64,000 nt of DNA from assembly GCA_002403155.1 (NCBI GenBank), contig DHHF01000008.1, positions 248,001 to 312,000 on the forward strand. The letters run 5' to 3'. Positions within the stretch are counted from its first letter, which is position 1; each line of letters starts with the position of its first letter. The stretch comes from Sulfurovum sp. UBA4779 (GTDB taxonomy: Bacteria > Campylobacterota > Campylobacteria > Campylobacterales > Sulfurovaceae). The notes beneath the pieces were generated by a model. That model was not told where the DNA came from. It did not search any database and saw only the letters and a list, made by a program, of their open reading frames with translations. The position numbers and the translations under genes were made by a program. Shown here one piece after another: positions 1-8,255 of the stretch.

Positions 1-87
1 TCTAAAAGATGTTTCATTTACAGCAACTAATGTAACACATCCTGATAAAATGAATATACTCATAGTCAATAAAATAACTTTTTTCAC
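1..87 (-). CDS. Truncated lipoprotein gene (5' end only)
   Basis: A GTG start at 87 read leftward gives 29 codons beginning MKKVILLTMSIFILSGC, which is a type II signal peptide with lipobox LSGC. A GGGGGAG ribosome binding site lies three bases upstream of the GTG. The gene runs off the left edge, so only the signal peptide and about a dozen mature residues are visible and no function can be assigned. It is divergent from the cytochrome gene at 326. Confidence 0.7.
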   Translation of the reverse strand, partial: MKKVILLTMSIFILSGCVTLVAVNETSFR

Positions 88-257
88 GTTCTCCCCCTTT
101 TGTTTTTGAGTATTCAAAATAGTATCAAAAATAACTTTTGAAAAATAAAGTATTTGGCAGAGGCTGCCTGATTCTTTGTACCAAAAAGTATTGACAGATC
201 AATTCAAAAAATGCCTTATAAGCACGGTTCAATTATCACGGTTCATTTTTTTACAAC

Positions 258-271
258 TTAACATAGATCAA
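258..271 (+). promoter_or_regulatory. FNR/CRP-type site upstream of the cytochrome gene
   Basis: TTAACATAGATCAA fits the FNR-family pattern TTGA-N6-TCAA with one mismatch. It closely resembles the site at 11452, and both are followed by G. A weak -10 (TACGAT, 294-299) would put the transcription start near 306 and the site centre near -41.5, a class II activator position. A 9-base direct repeat CACGGTTCA occurs just upstream, at 223-231 and 237-245. Confidence 0.4.
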
Positions 272-325
272 GTTTTATAGAAATTATACATGTTACGATA
301 TATTTTTTATAATAAGGAGTAGATC

Positions 326-772
326 ATGAAAAAAAGTGTTGGGACAATCATTGCTCTAACGGCTATGCTTTTAGCAACTGATAGTCAAAAGGGAATTGAA
401 TCATTATCAAAAGGTACTAGGACACTCCTTGCGGATGAGATGAGACACATTGAAAAAGGGATGCACAGCATCTTTTCCAACATCGTCAAGGGGGAGTATG
501 ATCAGATAGCCAAAACCGCAACAGATATCCAGGATAGTTTCATTTTTGCCAAAAGTTTAACGGATGCGCAACGCTCCGAGCTCAAAGCAAACTTGCCGCA
601 AGGATTTATCGAGCTTGACCGTTCTTTTCATATGACGGCGGGTAAACTGTCTGAGGCAGCTGAATTTGAAGACAAAAAAGAGGTAGAACGAAATTTTGCT
701 CAGATGATGGGACTGTGTGTGCAATGCCACTCTACTTATGCAACACAGCGATTTAATACATTTTCTGAGTAA
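326..772 (+). CDS. Small periplasmic c-type cytochrome
   Basis: This is a 148-residue protein with a single heme-binding CVQCH motif near the C-terminus (about residues 131-135). The body is helical and there is a weak N-terminal export sequence (MKKSVGTIIALTAMLLATDS). A C-terminal CxxCH after a helical bundle recalls cytochrome c'-like (four-helix) proteins, but the match is only by layout. It is preceded by AAGGAG at about 315-320 and an FNR-like site, so anaerobic or respiratory regulation is plausible. It stands alone, and the electron donor and acceptor cannot be told. An alternative is a general monoheme periplasmic electron carrier. Confidence 0.75.
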   Translation: MKKSVGTIIALTAMLLATDSQKGIESLSKGTRTLLADEMRHIEKGMHSIFSNIVKGEYDQIAKTATDIQDSFIFAKSLTDAQRSELKANLPQGFIELDRSFHMTAGKLSEAAEFEDKKEVERNFAQMMGLCVQCHSTYATQRFNTFSE

Positions 773-887
773 ATTGATAGAGAGTAATTTATAAAAAAAT
801 ATAGTTTAAATATCCCTGCACGTTCTATATCCAAAGATATGGAATGAGTTGAGTGCAGTTTTATTTTGACGGCAGTATCGCTCTAGG

Positions 888-2564
888 TTATACTGCTATC
901 TTACGCTTGGTAAAAGGGATGTAGATCGTTTTTTCTTCAACACCGTGAAGAACATAATAAAGTTCGTGGTGATGGTTGACGATGGTCATGAAACTTTTTA
1001 AGCTTGGCTGGATGGTTGCTATCAGCAGATGATCGTTGAGCTGTAAAGGTGTTTTGTCCTCCGGCATCAAGATAAATTTGCCGTCTTTACGTTTGATTCC
1101 CAAGACGGCTATTTCCAGATCGATACCGTTGTGATACGGGTTGTTGATGATTTGGCCCAAGGTTACGGGAGTATGGGTTAAAAAATCACACAGCGCGTAC
1201 ATTGTGTTTGGATTGACGGCAAGTTCTAAAAGGTCAGGGCGTTTGTTGACGCGGTTTGTAATGTGCTGGAGCGTATCGATAAGTTTTTCTTTTTCGAAAA
1301 AAGAGATCGTGTCGATAAAATCATACGTCATCGGGCGGTCGATGTAGTTGTATGCATCCAACGCGGCGATTTGGTCGATCATGAAGATTTTGTCTGCACG
1401 AAGATGAGAAAATAAGCTTCTTTCTTCAAGTTCGTTTTCGCGGACAATGACAAAGATATCAGGCTTCAGTGCACGAGCTGTTGCAACGATGGAAAGATTG
1501 ATCGCATCGTCATTCGTTCCTGCAATGATACACGATGCATTCATGATGCCTGCTTCAAGAAAAAATTCTTGGTCGGAAGATACTTTTTCATTAATTTTTT
1601 TATTGACATCCAAAAAGATATACTCCATATGATTTTTATCAAGGGTTTTTTTAAGCGTTTTTCCGAAGCGCCCGCCTGAACAGACGATATATTTTCCGCT
1701 TGGCAGAATATCGGTTTTGCTAACATGAAGATTGCCTCCTTGCATCCAGCTGTAAAGATTGAAAAGATAAGGGGACTTAAGTGCAAAATCGATTCGGCGC
1801 GCAATAATCAAAAAAATATCAATGACATGATTGACGCCGATATTGGTAAGATTTTCGCCGCCTTGTTTCAACCCCGAACGTGCAATAATCTTAAGGTTTT
1901 TGTTTAAAATGCGTGCACGTACAGAAATTTTGAGATTGGTCTGATCGTCATCAAAAAGTGTGATAAGGTATTTGCAATGCATAGAGAGTACGCCTGCAGA
2001 CTTTAGTACATCCGTTGATGAAGCATCTGCGACAACGGCCGGAATGGAGGGCATATAAAGTTCGCTCTTGAGCGCTTCTATCTTGTCGGCATTTTTGTCT
2101 ATGACGATGATACGAAAAAGATTGTCTTCGTTGAGCTTGTTGATAAGAAGGCGTCCCGCATCGGTGTAGCCGCAAATGATGATAAAGTCTTGTTTTAGAT
2201 TGCGTACTTTTCGCCTAAAAGTATTCATTCTAATGGCATGAATAAATGCTTTATCTTGAAAAAGGGCGATAATCGATCCAAGTGCATAAAGCCAGGCAGG
2301 AACGGCTGCATATATCGTAATAAGCAGTATAATGCGCTGTGGATAAGTAAATGCGTAAGGAACTTCTCCAAACCCTATGGTGGTTGCCGTATAGGCTACT
2401 ACGTACATCGCATCAAAAAAACTCAAATGGATAGGATTTCCTTCGCCGTCTGCACCGGGCACCAAAGTCAGAAGAAGCACAGGGATAGCGTGTGCCAGAT
2501 TTAAAACAATCAGCGGTGTTCTCAGTTTTCTGAGGATTAGCCAAATAGAGGATTCGTGGCGCAT
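888..2564 (-). CDS. Two-TM potassium channel with two RCK (TrkA-N) domains
   Basis: The 558-residue protein has a two-helix pore module: TM1 about 18-36, selectivity filter TTIGFGE at 61-67, TM2 about 76-101. Two Rossmann-type RCK units follow, the first starting at FIIICGYTDAGRLL (about 127) and the second near residue 290 (YIVCSGGRFGKTL). A TrkA-C-like C-terminal domain completes it. Such channels conduct K+ across the inner membrane and are gated by nucleotides or ions bound to the RCK ring. The TIGFGE filter is a variant of the usual TVGYGD. The small membrane protein at 2573 lies 8 bases upstream in the same direction, so the two are probably co-transcribed. Confidence 0.88.
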   Translation of the reverse strand: MRHESSIWLILRKLRTPLIVLNLAHAIPVLLLTLVPGADGEGNPIHLSFFDAMYVVAYTATTIGFGEVPYAFTYPQRIILLITIYAAVPAWLYALGSIIALFQDKAFIHAIRMNTFRRKVRNLKQDFIIICGYTDAGRLLINKLNEDNLFRIIVIDKNADKIEALKSELYMPSIPAVVADASSTDVLKSAGVLSMHCKYLITLFDDDQTNLKISVRARILNKNLKIIARSGLKQGGENLTNIGVNHVIDIFLIIARRIDFALKSPYLFNLYSWMQGGNLHVSKTDILPSGKYIVCSGGRFGKTLKKTLDKNHMEYIFLDVNKKINEKVSSDQEFFLEAGIMNASCIIAGTNDDAINLSIVATARALKPDIFVIVRENELEERSLFSHLRADKIFMIDQIAALDAYNYIDRPMTYDFIDTISFFEKEKLIDTLQHITNRVNKRPDLLELAVNPNTMYALCDFLTHTPVTLGQIINNPYHNGIDLEIAVLGIKRKDGKFILMPEDKTPLQLNDHLLIATIQPSLKSFMTIVNHHHELYYVLHGVEEKTIYIPFTKRKIAV

Positions 2565-2572
2565 GTCGACCT

Positions 2573-2950
2573 TTATCTTTTTAAAAGAAGTGTTTCACCG
2601 ATAAACAAAGCAACGGATATGATATTGGCTATCAAAGCCCCTGCAGCCAAAGATACGACTATGGAAAAGAGGTCCGGAGTCATGGTGCTTGTCATGTTGA
2701 TAACCCCCCAAACGGTAGCTGCGGCGATGAGTTGCAAATCCGCAACAAAACTTGTCGCAAGCAGAACTGATCCTGTTTGTGTTTTGTCCCCGAGTTTCAT
2801 AATAGTGGCGATAAAATTAACTGCGATTGCTGCAAACAGTTCATAGACACTGTGATGGGCAATGGCATCGATCTCTCCATAGACAAAACCAAAGTTCAGC
2901 GTTAGTGACAAAATGATAAAAAAGCCTGAAATCACTTTTTCTGAGTTCAT
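2573..2950 (-). CDS. Small membrane protein (DUF6394-like)
   Basis: A 125-residue protein with about four predicted membrane segments, starting MNSEKVISGFFIILSLTLNF and ending in a basic LLLKR tail. A good AAGGAG-like site precedes the ATG at 2950. From memory it resembles a Campylobacterota membrane family (DUF6394) often found with two-RCK potassium channels, but I could not check this. It is the first gene of a two-gene unit with the channel at 888. An accessory role in ion transport is inference from position only. Confidence 0.7.
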   Translation of the reverse strand: MNSEKVISGFFIILSLTLNFGFVYGEIDAIAHHSVYELFAAIAVNFIATIMKLGDKTQTGSVLLATSFVADLQLIAAATVWGVINMTSTMTPDLFSIVVSLAAGALIANIISVALFIGETLLLKR

Positions 2951-3132
2951 ATATTCTTTCTCCTTCGAATGTAAAAGATCATTATAGTAAGTTTGGCATT
3001 AGTTGTGATTTAAAAAAAAGTTCATTAAATCCAAAATAATGTTGTATTCACTGCTTATTTTGAGCACTTATCTCACAAAAACTACACATTTATATTGTAA
3101 TATCATTTATTATAAAACAAAAAGGATAAAAA

Positions 3133-3591
3133 ATGATCAAAATGGACTTTAAAAAATGGGCAATAGCTGCAGTTATGTGCGGGATGTTGGGAGTAGGCGC
3201 CCCATCAAAAACATTTGCGGCACCCCCGATTCCTATAGAAGCGGTAATAACGGATATTATTATCGGTGCGTTTGACCGGCCTTATTATGACCGGCCTTAT
3301 TATTTTTATGAGGGAAGATATTATTACGGAGGGGCATGGCGCAACGGATATTACTATTATAAGGGACGCAAATTCAGACATGGACGTTTTCATAGACATG
3401 GACGTTTTTATCGGGACGGACGCTACTACAACCATGGCCACCGGTTTGACAGAAGAGACTACAAAAAAGACAGAAGGGATCACCGAAGAGATTTTAAAGA
3501 AGACAGAAGGGATCATCGAAGAGATTTTAAAGAAGACAGAAGGGATCATCGAAGGGACTACAGAAGAGACAGAGATGAGCGCGGAAGATAA
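3133..3591 (+). CDS. Secreted Tyr/Arg/His-rich repeat protein
   Basis: A 152-residue protein with a signal peptide (residues about 1-30, cleavage near TFAAPP). A Tyr/Gly-rich middle (DRPYYDRPYYFYEGRYYYGG) is followed by an arginine/aspartate-rich tail made of near-identical 11-residue units DRRDHRRDFKE. The initiator may be the first ATG (3133) or MDFKKW at 3142. AAAGGAT precedes the first. The tail is strongly charged and low in complexity, as in periplasmic or cell-surface proteins that bind metal or polyanions, but no domain is recognisable. Reading frames of the repeat are open on both strands, a by-product of the 33-base repetition. The function is unknown. Confidence 0.65.
   Translation: MIKMDFKKWAIAAVMCGMLGVGAPSKTFAAPPIPIEAVITDIIIGAFDRPYYDRPYYFYEGRYYYGGAWRNGYYYYKGRKFRHGRFHRHGRFYRDGRYYNHGHRFDRRDYKKDRRDHRRDFKEDRRDHRRDFKEDRRDHRRDYRRDRDERGR
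3469..3567 (+). repeat. Three 33-bp tandem repeats inside the secreted repeat protein
   Basis: Units at 3469-3501, 3502-3534 and 3535-3567 each begin GACAGAAGGGATCA. The first two differ by one base, and the third diverges in its last ten bases. The unit is a multiple of three and encodes DRRDHRRDFKE, so copy-number change would keep the frame. Confidence 0.9.
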
Positions 3592-3805
3592 GTCATTTTG
3601 CGGCATTTGAAATAAAAAATAGCATATTTTCAGTCCACACAAAAGATATCAGTTGGTTTCTTTTTGCTTTAAAAGATAAGATGATGTTATGTATTATTAA
3701 GTGTTTTTAATATAAAATACTTCAAAATTTTTAATCAAATAAGCCAAAAAGCATAAATTATGTGTGGCTGGCGGAGATGGTTAGAGATAAAAGAAAGGCA
3801 GAAGG

Positions 3806-4600
3806 TTGAAGTCTTTTTGTTTCGTTGTACTTTTTATTTTTATATCGGGTTTTACTCAATGCAGTGCAAATCAGATTGACAGACAGAATGAAGACAGAAT
3901 CGTTTTTCAAAAAGAAAACGATAATATAGAAAATGAATTTGAAGAATTTGCCGATGAGTTTGAAGCAGAAGAAAAGACAAGCGATCCGTTTGCAAGCTAC
4001 AATAGGGCGATGACCCGCTTCAATGACGGTATGTACGAGTATGTGCTCAAGCCTGTAGCAAAGCGCTACGATCAGGCAGTATCTCTTCAGGTGCAAGAGA
4101 GTATAAGAAATTTTTTCAATAATATCTATTTTCCCGTGAGATTTGTCAATAATCTGCTGCAAGGGAAATTTTCTCATACCGCCCAAGAGACCCAACGTTT
4201 TTTTATCAACAGTACGATGGGTATATTGGGGTTTTTTGATCCTGCAAAGAATTATTTTAAGATTGAAGCGCATGAAGAGGATTTTGGCCAGACGCTTGGA
4301 TTTTACGGCATAAAAAGCGGCCCTCATATCGTTTTGCCTCTTCTTGGGCCTTCGAACCTCAGAGATACGATAAGCCTTTATCCCGATGCACTTTTGAGCC
4401 CTCTTGATTATACAGAGCGGAGCTACCCGACACTGACGGATACATGGGCTGAGTTTATCTCTGCAAAATCACTCGAAGAGATCAATCGTATTTCTCTTGA
4501 CATGGAAAATTACGAAAAAATGAAAAAAGATGCAGTGGATTTGTATCCTTATCTAAAAGATGCCTATGAGCAGTATAGAAAAAAACAGATCGAGGAGTAA
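3806..4600 (+). CDS. mlaA: MlaA (VacJ) outer-membrane lipid-asymmetry protein
   Basis: The 264-residue product matches MlaA. The family core begins at DPFASYNRAMTRFND (about residue 60), followed by RFVNNLLQGKF, INSTMGILGFFDPA, EDFGQTLGFYGI and the GPHIVLPLLGPSNLRD signature. MlaA removes mislocalised phospholipids from the outer leaflet of the outer membrane and passes them to MlaC. The start is a TTG at 3806 with AAGAAAGG 7-8 bases upstream; the nearest ATG (3777-3779 region) is out of frame. The N-terminus is a signal peptide, but the sequence before its cysteine (FTQC) is a poor lipobox, so lipidation is uncertain. An acidic linker (about residues 40-58) separates the signal peptide from the domain. 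mlaC follows after 3 bases. Confidence 0.92.
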   Translation: MKSFCFVVLFIFISGFTQCSANQIDRQNEDRIVFQKENDNIENEFEEFADEFEAEEKTSDPFASYNRAMTRFNDGMYEYVLKPVAKRYDQAVSLQVQESIRNFFNNIYFPVRFVNNLLQGKFSHTAQETQRFFINSTMGILGFFDPAKNYFKIEAHEEDFGQTLGFYGIKSGPHIVLPLLGPSNLRDTISLYPDALLSPLDYTERSYPTLTDTWAEFISAKSLEEINRISLDMENYEKMKKDAVDLYPYLKDAYEQYRKKQIEE

Positions 4601-4603
4601 AGA

Positions 4604-5206
4604 GTGAGGGGCCTATACAAAAAATTTTTATTGTTTTTTTTAGTTGCTTTTATGGCGCAAAATGCAGCGGCAAATGAACAGGTACAATTGCAAAATCGTT
4701 TTTTAAAAAAAATTGATGAAGTAGTGCTCATTGTAGAAGACAAAAAACTCTCCAAAGATATAAGAAATCGTAATATTGTAAAAGCATTGACGCCGATGTT
4801 TGATTTTGAGCTGATGGCAAAATTGAGCCTTGGCAATGTATGGAAAGAGCTTTCGTCAAAAGATGCAAAAAAATTTGTAGATCTTTATGTGGAAAGAATG
4901 AAAAATTCCTACTCTGCAAAAATCGATGCTTACGAAGGCGAAAAGGTGCAAATCAAAAAAATCGAGCAGCCAAAATCTGATAGAATTGCTTTTGTTACAG
5001 ATTTGACCGGCAAAGAAAATAGACTTGAAATTGTTTATAAGTTTTATAGGCCAAAAATAAAAATATCCGGCAAAGACGAGTGGCTCATCTATGATGTGGA
5101 GATTTTGGGAGTAAGTATTTTAAAAACGGACAGGGCCCAATTTAGGGAATTTCTGCAAACCAAAAGCATCAACGAATTGATGGATGTTTTGGCGAAGCAG
5201 CTCTAA
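4604..5206 (+). CDS. mlaC: MlaC periplasmic phospholipid carrier (Ttg2D family)
   Basis: A 200-residue protein with a signal peptide (cleavage near NAAANE, about residue 24) and an MlaC/Ttg2D fold: a helical start, FDFELMAKLSLGNVWKELS, and strand-rich IYKFYRPK and WLIYDVEILGVSILKT. MlaC shuttles phospholipid between MlaA and the inner-membrane MlaFEDB ABC complex, which is not in this window. The start is GTG at 4604 with GAGGAG six bases upstream and overlapping the mlaA stop region, so the two genes are translationally close. In this phylum mlaA and mlaC are commonly adjacent. Confidence 0.9.
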   Translation: MRGLYKKFLLFFLVAFMAQNAAANEQVQLQNRFLKKIDEVVLIVEDKKLSKDIRNRNIVKALTPMFDFELMAKLSLGNVWKELSSKDAKKFVDLYVERMKNSYSAKIDAYEGEKVQIKKIEQPKSDRIAFVTDLTGKENRLEIVYKFYRPKIKISGKDEWLIYDVEILGVSILKTDRAQFREFLQTKSINELMDVLAKQL

Positions 5207-5300
5207 GCAGCGCAGTGTTCTGGTGTTGCAGTTTTTTGTAGGATGTTTTAATTTCTATAATGTATCAATCTATTTCATATCACAGATGAAGCTTTAAAGC

Positions 5301-5320
5301 GGCATGATCGATGTCATGCC
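5301..5320. other. Intergenic hairpin between convergent genes
   Basis: GGCATGA and TCATGCC form a perfect 7-bp stem with a 6-base loop in the gap between mlaC (+) and the coiled-coil gene (-). No U-tract follows on either side, so a terminator role is only possible. Confidence 0.35.
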
Positions 5321-5332
5321 CTCTCAAGAAGC

Positions 5333-5815
5333 TTAAAACAAAGAGGTGAGTTTGAGGAAAATTTCATTGATCTCTTTTAATGCGCTTTGAGACAGCTTTT
5401 GCGCTTGTATTTTGGATTCTTGATATTTAAGAGAAAACTCTTTTTGTGCTTCCTGCCACCTATCATCACTTTCCATTTTTGCCAGATGGGCTTGAAGTAC
5501 CGCAACATCCAGTTCATGCTGTGCTTTTTTTGAAAGTTTATAAGTAAACTCTTCTGCACTCTTTTTGATTTTTTCAACTCTGTCTCGCGCCTCCATCATG
5601 CTTAGGTGCGCTTGAAGTTCGGATTTGTTTTCCAGTTGTATCGAAGCATCTATGAGCTTTTCATTGATTTTTAAAAGGCGGCTTTTTAGGCCGTTCCAAA
5701 ATTCATGCACCTCTTGACTAAAATCTTCACTTAGATTTTCTATTTTTTCTTCCGTTTTTTTTAGCGATTGTTTGGATTGTTCTATGAGCTCTTTTAATTC
5801 GTCTTGCATCAACAT
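5333..5815 (-). CDS. Coiled-coil protein with an internal duplication
   Basis: A 160-residue, highly charged, almost wholly helical protein without signal peptide or membrane segment. Two related blocks occur: LQAHLSMMEARDRVEKIK (about residues 67-84) and LQAHLAKMESDDRWQEAQ (about 107-124), about 40 residues apart, suggesting duplication of a helical hairpin. The ATG at 5809 has better AAGG spacing than the one at 5815. No family is recognised. Possible roles are a cytoplasmic scaffold or an envelope-associated coiled coil. Confidence 0.7.
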   Translation of the reverse strand: MLMQDELKELIEQSKQSLKKTEEKIENLSEDFSQEVHEFWNGLKSRLLKINEKLIDASIQLENKSELQAHLSMMEARDRVEKIKKSAEEFTYKLSKKAQHELDVAVLQAHLAKMESDDRWQEAQKEFSLKYQESKIQAQKLSQSALKEINEIFLKLTSLF

Positions 5816-5965
5816 ATACCTTTTGTTTTTTATTTATTATAGCATTTTTTAATGCTAAAAAATGCCGATTTTTAGCATGAATCGGCATGTTCATAGGCTC
5901 TTTTAGATGATGCAATCGATATAATTGCTCCTGTCAAATCCCAGAACAAAACAGTTATCTTGAAG

Positions 5966-6868
5966 ATGAGAAAAATGATGCAGATAAATGCAAAAATAGA
6001 CAAATACTCCATAGGCATGGTTGTTGCAATGCTGCTATGGGGTGCAGCTTGGACTGCAGGCAAGATGGCAGCGGAGCATTCAAATGCGCAGGTCGCTGCG
6101 TTTTGGAGATATGCCGTTTCTTTTGTCAGCATTGTTCCGGTGGTATGGTTTTTGAAAACCCCGCTAAAAACAGATAAAAGAGGGGTTTTTTATATGCTTG
6201 CAGCCGGTGTATTGACCTCTTTGTTCAATTATCTTTTTTTTGCAGGGCTTGCAGAGGGCCAAGCGGGGTACGGCGGAACCATGGTCACATCGCTTGCCCC
6301 CATTATAACCTATGTGCTTAGCGTTGCTTTTTTGGGCTTAAGGGTAACGTCTAGACAAATAACGGCGCTTTTTATCGGTATTCTGGGTGCACTTGTTTTG
6401 CTCCGTGTGCCTTTTGAAGGGTTTGGGTTTTTAGATGTGCAAAGTATGTATTTTCTTGGATGTGCGGCAGTATGGGCGCTTGTGACGGTGGTTTCTCAAA
6501 AAGCAGCCGCAAGAGCACACTTGATGTTTTATACTTTGGTAGTTTTTGGCGTGACGGCTTTTGTCAATATGCTTTTTGCCCTGCCGTATCGGCCGTTTTT
6601 TTTGACCGCTTATGATGAGGTATTCTGGATAACAATCATATTTATCGGAGTGCTCCCCGGTACTTTCAGTACGGCACTCTATTTTGTTTCTGCGGGCAAG
6701 GTAGGGGCACACAAAACAGGCGTATTTATGTTTATTGTCCCGATCGGCGCAATCGTTTCAAGCTGGGTTGTATATAAGGAAACGTTGACTTTGTCGACAG
6801 CGGCGGGATGTTTGTTGGCTTTTGCGGCGGTGGTTTTGTTCAATAGCCGGAAATCCAAAGCTTGCTAG
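5966..6868 (+). CDS. EamA/DMT-family permease
   Basis: About 300 residues with ten hydrophobic segments in two EamA halves. The first half begins MVVAMLLWGAAWTAGKMAAEHSNAQVAAFWR and the second near FLGCAAVWALVTVVSQKAAARA. This is the drug/metabolite transporter superfamily, which exports small metabolites or amino acids across the inner membrane; the substrate cannot be read. The start is ambiguous: an in-frame TTG at 5960 and ATGs at 5966, 5975 and 5978 all sit close together with no strong ribosome site. It is a single gene, divergent from the coiled-coil gene. Confidence 0.85.
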   Translation: MRKMMQINAKIDKYSIGMVVAMLLWGAAWTAGKMAAEHSNAQVAAFWRYAVSFVSIVPVVWFLKTPLKTDKRGVFYMLAAGVLTSLFNYLFFAGLAEGQAGYGGTMVTSLAPIITYVLSVAFLGLRVTSRQITALFIGILGALVLLRVPFEGFGFLDVQSMYFLGCAAVWALVTVVSQKAAARAHLMFYTLVVFGVTAFVNMLFALPYRPFFLTAYDEVFWITIIFIGVLPGTFSTALYFVSAGKVGAHKTGVFMFIVPIGAIVSSWVVYKETLTLSTAAGCLLAFAAVVLFNSRKSKAC

Positions 6869-6916
6869 CCGGGTTTGCGGCTCAAAAGGCGAAGCCTTTG
6901 TAAGGTTACAGGGGGA

Positions 6917-8116
6917 TCATCTTGGGCCTTTTATCCTGTTTTTATAACCTGCATTGATACGAAGATGCAGTCCCAGATAATAGATGTGCGTTATGGCTTT
7001 TTTCAGCAAATACGCCGGATATCCTTTTACTTTGATCCATCCAAACAGTTCTCCTGCGGCCCATCTTCCGCCAAGGGCTATAAAGATGCCAAGGATAGTT
7101 GCGTTAAAAGGCTTAACGTCTTTCCCGTCTATTTTGTTACGGATGGTGTGTGCAACGTATTCGGCGCTTCTTTCTGCAGTTTGCGCAGTGGGGGGCAGTA
7201 TGTTGCCTTGCGCGTCTTTGATCTCGACACAATCGCCGATCGCAAAGACATTGGTTTGGTTGCCTATATTGAGTTCGCTGTTTGGTATGAATTGAGAAAT
7301 TTTATTTTTTTCAGCCTCTACGGTATCGTTAAGGCCGGAAGCTTTGATGCCGCCTGTAAAAATCATAAAATGGTATTTTAATTTTTGGGAATTTTGAAAG
7401 CGGAGGTATGATTCGTCGACTTTTTCGATAAACGTGTCTGTAAGGATATTCACACCCAAAGAGTGAAGTCTTTTTTGGGTGTTTTGTATCAAAAAGCTGC
7501 TCATTCCCGGAAGAATGGTTTTGCTTGCATCAATCAGATAAATTTTGATTGTTCTAACCCTGTCTCCTATGGTTTTTTTGTACATTTCAATCGTATTTGC
7601 CATTTCGGCAGCCACTTCAACGCCGCTGAGTCCTGCCCCTCCGATAACCAAATTGATCTCTTCGCAATTGTCATTTTGAAGTTTTTTATAAATCAAATTT
7701 TCAAATTCAACCCTGAAGTTATAGGTTCGGTGCAGATCTTTAACACCGTAGCTAAATTCTCTCAGTCCCGGAATAAATGAAAAGAAGTTTGTTTTGGCAC
7801 CCGTGGCAATGATCAGATAGTCATATGCAAATGCGCCGGCAGAAGTTTGTACGAGTCGGGTTTCAAAATCGATAGAACTTGCTTTATCGTAAACAAAATG
7901 CACTTTTTTCTTGAAGCCGTCGCACCACTCTTGCAAATCGATTACGATATCATGCATATCAAATCTGCCTGCGATATACCCGTAGGCTTCCGTTTGGAGA
8001 TAATGATAGGGATTTTTGTCAATGAGCGTGATATCTATGTCTTCGTGTTTTGCCAAAAATTCTATGGCACGCAATCCGCCATATCCGCCTCCGATAACTA
8101 CTACTTTTTTGTTCAA
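6917..8116 (-). CDS. ndh: NADH dehydrogenase type II (NDH-2)-like FAD oxidoreductase
   Basis: A 399-residue flavoprotein with an FAD-binding GGGYGG (residues 9-14), ATG motif LIIATGAKT (about 101-109), an NAD(P)H-binding GGAGLSGVEVAAEM (159-172) and a second FAD motif NVFAIGDCVE (about 288-297). A C-terminal amphipathic region (SFIPG-independent, about 350-399) could anchor it to the inner face of the membrane. This layout fits NDH-2, which oxidises NADH and reduces quinone without pumping protons. Related sulfide:quinone reductases keep catalytic cysteine pairs, which are not evident here, so NDH-2 is preferred. It is monocistronic. Confidence 0.85.
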   Translation of the reverse strand: MNKKVVVIGGGYGGLRAIEFLAKHEDIDITLIDKNPYHYLQTEAYGYIAGRFDMHDIVIDLQEWCDGFKKKVHFVYDKASSIDFETRLVQTSAGAFAYDYLIIATGAKTNFFSFIPGLREFSYGVKDLHRTYNFRVEFENLIYKKLQNDNCEEINLVIGGAGLSGVEVAAEMANTIEMYKKTIGDRVRTIKIYLIDASKTILPGMSSFLIQNTQKRLHSLGVNILTDTFIEKVDESYLRFQNSQKLKYHFMIFTGGIKASGLNDTVEAEKNKISQFIPNSELNIGNQTNVFAIGDCVEIKDAQGNILPPTAQTAERSAEYVAHTIRNKIDGKDVKPFNATILGIFIALGGRWAAGELFGWIKVKGYPAYLLKKAITHIYYLGLHLRINAGYKNRIKGPR

Positions 8117-8220
8117 TGTTTGCCTTTGTTGGATAAATAGCTGAAATTATACAAAATTGTAGGTGTGGAATGTCTGGTTAACTATAGAAAAATGGGAGAA
8201 TTTAGTCTTTTTTGGCTTTT

Positions 8221-8245
8221 CAAAGACGCCAATAAGGCGCCTTTG
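8221..8245. other. Hairpin between the repeat protein and ndh
   Basis: CAAAG-A-CGCC / GGCG-C-CTTTG, a stem of 9 pairs with one internal mismatch and an AATAA loop. It lies 11 bases past the stop of the gene at 8256 (minus strand) and could end its transcript, but the following U-run is weak. Confidence 0.4.
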
Positions 8246-8255
8246 GATTGATAAT

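Noticed and set aside
191..202. TTGACAGATCAA upstream of the cytochrome gene as an FNR site
   Set aside because: Total length is 12 rather than 14 bases; the site at 258-271 fits much better in spacing.
3205..3642. Minus-strand frame (about 145 codons) across the secreted repeat protein
   Set aside because: It arises because the 33-bp repeats lack stop codons on both strands; no ribosome site or export signal supports it.
3758..4327. Long antisense frame (189 codons) opposite mlaA
   Set aside because: Fully antisense to a well-supported mlaA gene, with no family match.
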